In this document: positions 5,683 through 7,214 of the stretch, in pieces
How positions within the stretch are numbered: position 1 is the stretch's first letter
How the letters are laid out: each line of letters begins with the position of its first letter
Origin: Streptomycetales bacterium
GTDB lineage: Bacteria; Actinomycetota; Actinomycetes; Prado026
Direction of reading: 5' to 3'
Assembly (NCBI GenBank): GCA_025361995.1
Contig: JANYIP010000315.1
Location: 1 to 7,214, forward strand
Length of the DNA: 7,214 bases
Made by a program: the position numbers and the translations under genes
Notes under the pieces: generated by a model
Told to the model about the DNA's origin: nothing
The model's database searches: none
Seen by the model: only the letters and a program-made list of their open reading frames with translations

Positions 5683-7031
5683 CCGGCCAGCCGTTCGATC
5701 GCCGCCATCGGCAGTGCGGCCCAGCTCGGGCGCATCCGTGACTCGTAGACCACCTCGTACACCGCCTTCTCGGTCTCCAGCGCACGCAGCAGGACAGCGT
5801 CGTCGCGCGGGTCTCGCCCGGCCGCTGCCGCGTACCCGCTGCAGAAGGCGTTGGTGTTGTGCTCGACCCACTCGGCTGCACGGTACGCCCGCTGGCCGTC
5901 ACCGGGGTGGTCGAGCAGCACGATCCGGGCGGCGTAGTCCAGCGACCGCAGCATCGCGGCCACGTCCCGCAGCGGGGTGTCCAGGGCTCGGCGCTCGTCG
6001 GCCGGGGTGGCCGGCTCGCCCTCGAAGTCCAGCAGCTTCCAACCGGCGGCGGTACGCAGCACCTGGCCGAGGTGGAAGTCCCCGTGCACCCGCTGCACCG
6101 GGAGCACGTCGCCGCCGGTGGCCGCGTCCGCCAGGTCGTCGAAGGCTCGGGCCAGGCGCGTGGCGTACGGGCGCAGGGCCGGGACCTCGTCGGCCGCGGC
6201 CTCGAGCCGGTCGCGCATCAGCTGGGCGCGGACCGCGAGCTGGGCCGGGTCCAGGAGGTCGGTCGGGAACGCCTCGCGCAGCGCGGCGTGCACCTCGGCG
6301 GTGACGGTCCCGAGCCGCTCCGCCTCGCCGGCGAAGTCGGCGCCGCAGTCGCCCGGGTGCAGGTCGGCCTCGACGAACAGGTCGCGCACGCTCGCCTGCG
6401 CGGACTCCCACCCCTCGGTGGCGCCGACCAGGAACTCCTGCAGGAAGGCGAGCACTCCGTCCGGGCTCTCCACCCAGCCCAGCGGCGCGGCGATGTGCGG
6501 GCAGGCGACGCCGGCGAGGGCCACGTGCACCTCGACGTCCGGGTTCACCCCGGGAGCGACCTGGCGGTAGACCTTGAGCACCATCGCGTCGCCGTACGCC
6601 AGCGTGGTGTTCGACTGCTCGCCGGTGAAGACCAGGCTGGGGCGGTCGAGCACGATCTCGGCGGAGTCGCGCACCCGGTGGAAGGAGAGGGCGCCCAGCG
6701 TCGCCTCGGCGGCGATCAGCCGCGGCCAGACATCGGTGACCTCACGGTCGTGCAGCGCGTCGTACACCGGGTCGGTGCCCACGCGTACGTGCTCGAGCCG
6801 CTCGACGGCGACTCCTGGCCGCTCGACCTCGAGCTGGTACGCGTGCGGGTCGCGCCCGTCCACCGTCGCGTCGATCATGAGCACGTCGACGGGAGGGGAC
6901 TCGACCAGCCGGGCCAGCCTGCGCACGCCGGTCACCGTGACCGAGCCGTGCCGGCCGGAGAACCACCGCTGCTTGCTGAGGAACTCCGCGAGCTCGGTGA
7001 AGCTCGGGCTGACACCCTCCGCATCGGTCAT
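5679..7031 (-). CDS. mak: Maltokinase
   Basis: 450 residues, EC 2.7.1.175: ATP + maltose to maltose-1-phosphate, the committed step from trehalose/maltose to the GlgE route of alpha-glucan synthesis. The N-terminal cap opens with FLSKQRWFSGR (17-27), typical of Mak. The kinase-like fold shows the phosphate-loop-like GEQSNTTL (137-144), the ATP-binding Lys153 in VLKVYR, the catalytic-loop motif VHGDFHLGQ (315-323) with Asp318 as likely base, and the metal-binding LLDFEGEP (333-340) with Asp335. RDVAAMLRSLDYA (355-367) is the conserved segment that follows in this family. The length fits actinobacterial Mak. Both ends overlap neighbours by 4 bp (ATGA): treS upstream and glgB downstream, so one transcript is near certain. 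In some actinobacteria Mak is fused to the C-terminus of TreS; here the two are separate frames. The promoter lies outside the window. Confidence 0.95.
   Translation of the reverse strand: MTDAEGVSPSFTELAEFLSKQRWFSGRHGSVTVTGVRRLARLVESPPVDVLMIDATVDGRDPHAYQLEVERPGVAVERLEHVRVGTDPVYDALHDREVTDVWPRLIAAEATLGALSFHRVRDSAEIVLDRPSLVFTGEQSNTTLAYGDAMVLKVYRQVAPGVNPDVEVHVALAGVACPHIAAPLGWVESPDGVLAFLQEFLVGATEGWESAQASVRDLFVEADLHPGDCGADFAGEAERLGTVTAEVHAALREAFPTDLLDPAQLAVRAQLMRDRLEAAADEVPALRPYATRLARAFDDLADAATGGDVLPVQRVHGDFHLGQVLRTAAGWKLLDFEGEPATPADERRALDTPLRDVAAMLRSLDYAARIVLLDHPGDGQRAYRAAEWVEHNTNAFCSGYAAAAGRDPRDDAVLLRALETEKAVYEVVYESRMRPSWAALPMAAIERLAG
7028..7031 (-). other. ATGA start/stop overlap joining treS and mak
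   Basis: The complement of 7028-7031 reads ATGA: the ATG starts mak and the TGA ends treS. Again no strong Shine-Dalgarno is visible, pointing to coupled translation. Confidence 0.85.
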
Positions 7032-7214
7032 GGTGACGCCTGCAGCCGGAACCAGTAGAAGCCGTGCCCGGCGAGCGTCAGCAGGTACGGGAGCTCACCG
7101 ATCCGCGGGAAGTGGGACCCGCCGAGCATCTCCACCGGTGTGCTCCGTTCGTGGGCGCGCAGGTCGAGCTCGACCGGCTGGGGGGACCTGGACAGGTTGT
7201 TGATGCACATCACC
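7028..7214 (-). CDS. treS: Trehalose synthase (maltose alpha-D-glucosyltransferase), C-terminal end only
   Basis: The last 61 codons of a gene that enters from the right edge. The tail begins VMCINNLSRSPQPVELDLR and ends with LTLAGHGFYWFRLQASP, the C-terminal beta-domain signature of TreS: the 'NNLSR...PVELDL' strand, 'P-x-ML-GG' and 'Y-LTL-GHGFYWF'. TreS (EC 5.4.99.16) is a GH13 enzyme that interconverts trehalose and maltose in the cytosol; the catalytic residues lie outside the window. The first codon seen, GTG, is internal valine and not a start. Its stop overlaps the mak start, and the pairing with Mak and GlgB backs the identification, since the related GlgE and amylomaltase tails would be less expected directly before mak. 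Confidence 0.85.
   Translation of the reverse strand, partial: VMCINNLSRSPQPVELDLRAHERSTPVEMLGGSHFPRIGELPYLLTLAGHGFYWFRLQASP

Noticed and set aside
3634..5748. A 704-codon open frame on the + strand opposite glgB
   Set aside because: It is antisense to a gene with intact catalytic motifs. Long open antisense frames are expected in very GC-rich DNA, where stop codons are rare, and the translation is low-complexity Val/Arg/Gly-rich with no recognisable domain.
5683..5871. A 63-codon N-terminal extension of glgB into mak
   Set aside because: It would overlap mak by almost 190 bases, and the added residues are Arg/Gly-rich and unlike any GlgB; the ATGA overlap gives a better start.
5859..7058. 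A 399-codon + strand frame opposite mak
   Set aside because: Antisense shadow of mak; Arg/Gly/Val/His-rich translation with no fold I recognise and no good ribosome binding site.

Overview
The window is GC-rich DNA (roughly 70% G+C by eye), densely packed with genes and with very short intergenic gaps. Gene content points to an actinobacterium: a three-gene maltose/trehalose-to-glycogen cassette (treS, mak, glgB), a WCGPC thioredoxin-TPR protein of the CnoX/YbbN type, and the end of a MeaB-type GTPase. The Propionibacteriales (Nocardioides-like) are my best guess, from general memory of family style and gene order only. Nothing looks like a mobile element, CRISPR array, rRNA or tRNA.

Layout. 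(1) 1-184, + strand: the last 60 codons of a MeaB-like methylmalonyl-CoA mutase GTPase. (2) 197-2035, - strand: a tight three-gene unit read right to left, a TetR-family regulator, then a DUF2127-type membrane protein with a Cys-rich N-terminus, then an Rrf2-family regulator with no cysteines. Gaps are 9 and 12 bp. (3) 2036-2105: a 70-bp divergent control region holding an imperfect 23-bp palindrome, the best candidate for the TetR operator. (4) 2106-3396, + strand: an unrecognised 69-residue single-span membrane protein with a strong ribosome binding site, followed 31 bp later by the thioredoxin-TPR co-chaperone. (5) 3397-3432: a short convergent junction with a 13-bp tandem repeat. (6) 3433-7214, - strand: treS (C-terminal end only), mak and glgB, joined by two ATGA start/stop overlaps.

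How they work together. TreS interconverts trehalose and maltose, maltokinase phosphorylates maltose to maltose-1-phosphate, and GlgB branches the alpha-1,4-glucan that GlgE builds from that phosphate. GlgE is not in the window and may lie beyond the right edge. The two regulators flanking the DUF2127 gene, and the TetR gene facing the small membrane protein, suggest a locally controlled envelope-related unit whose signal cannot be read from sequence.

No stretch longer than 300 bases lacks a gene. I see no wholly new multi-gene system. The items most worth a second look are the divergent TetR/small-protein region, the cysteine-free Rrf2 regulator and the two short structured convergent junctions.
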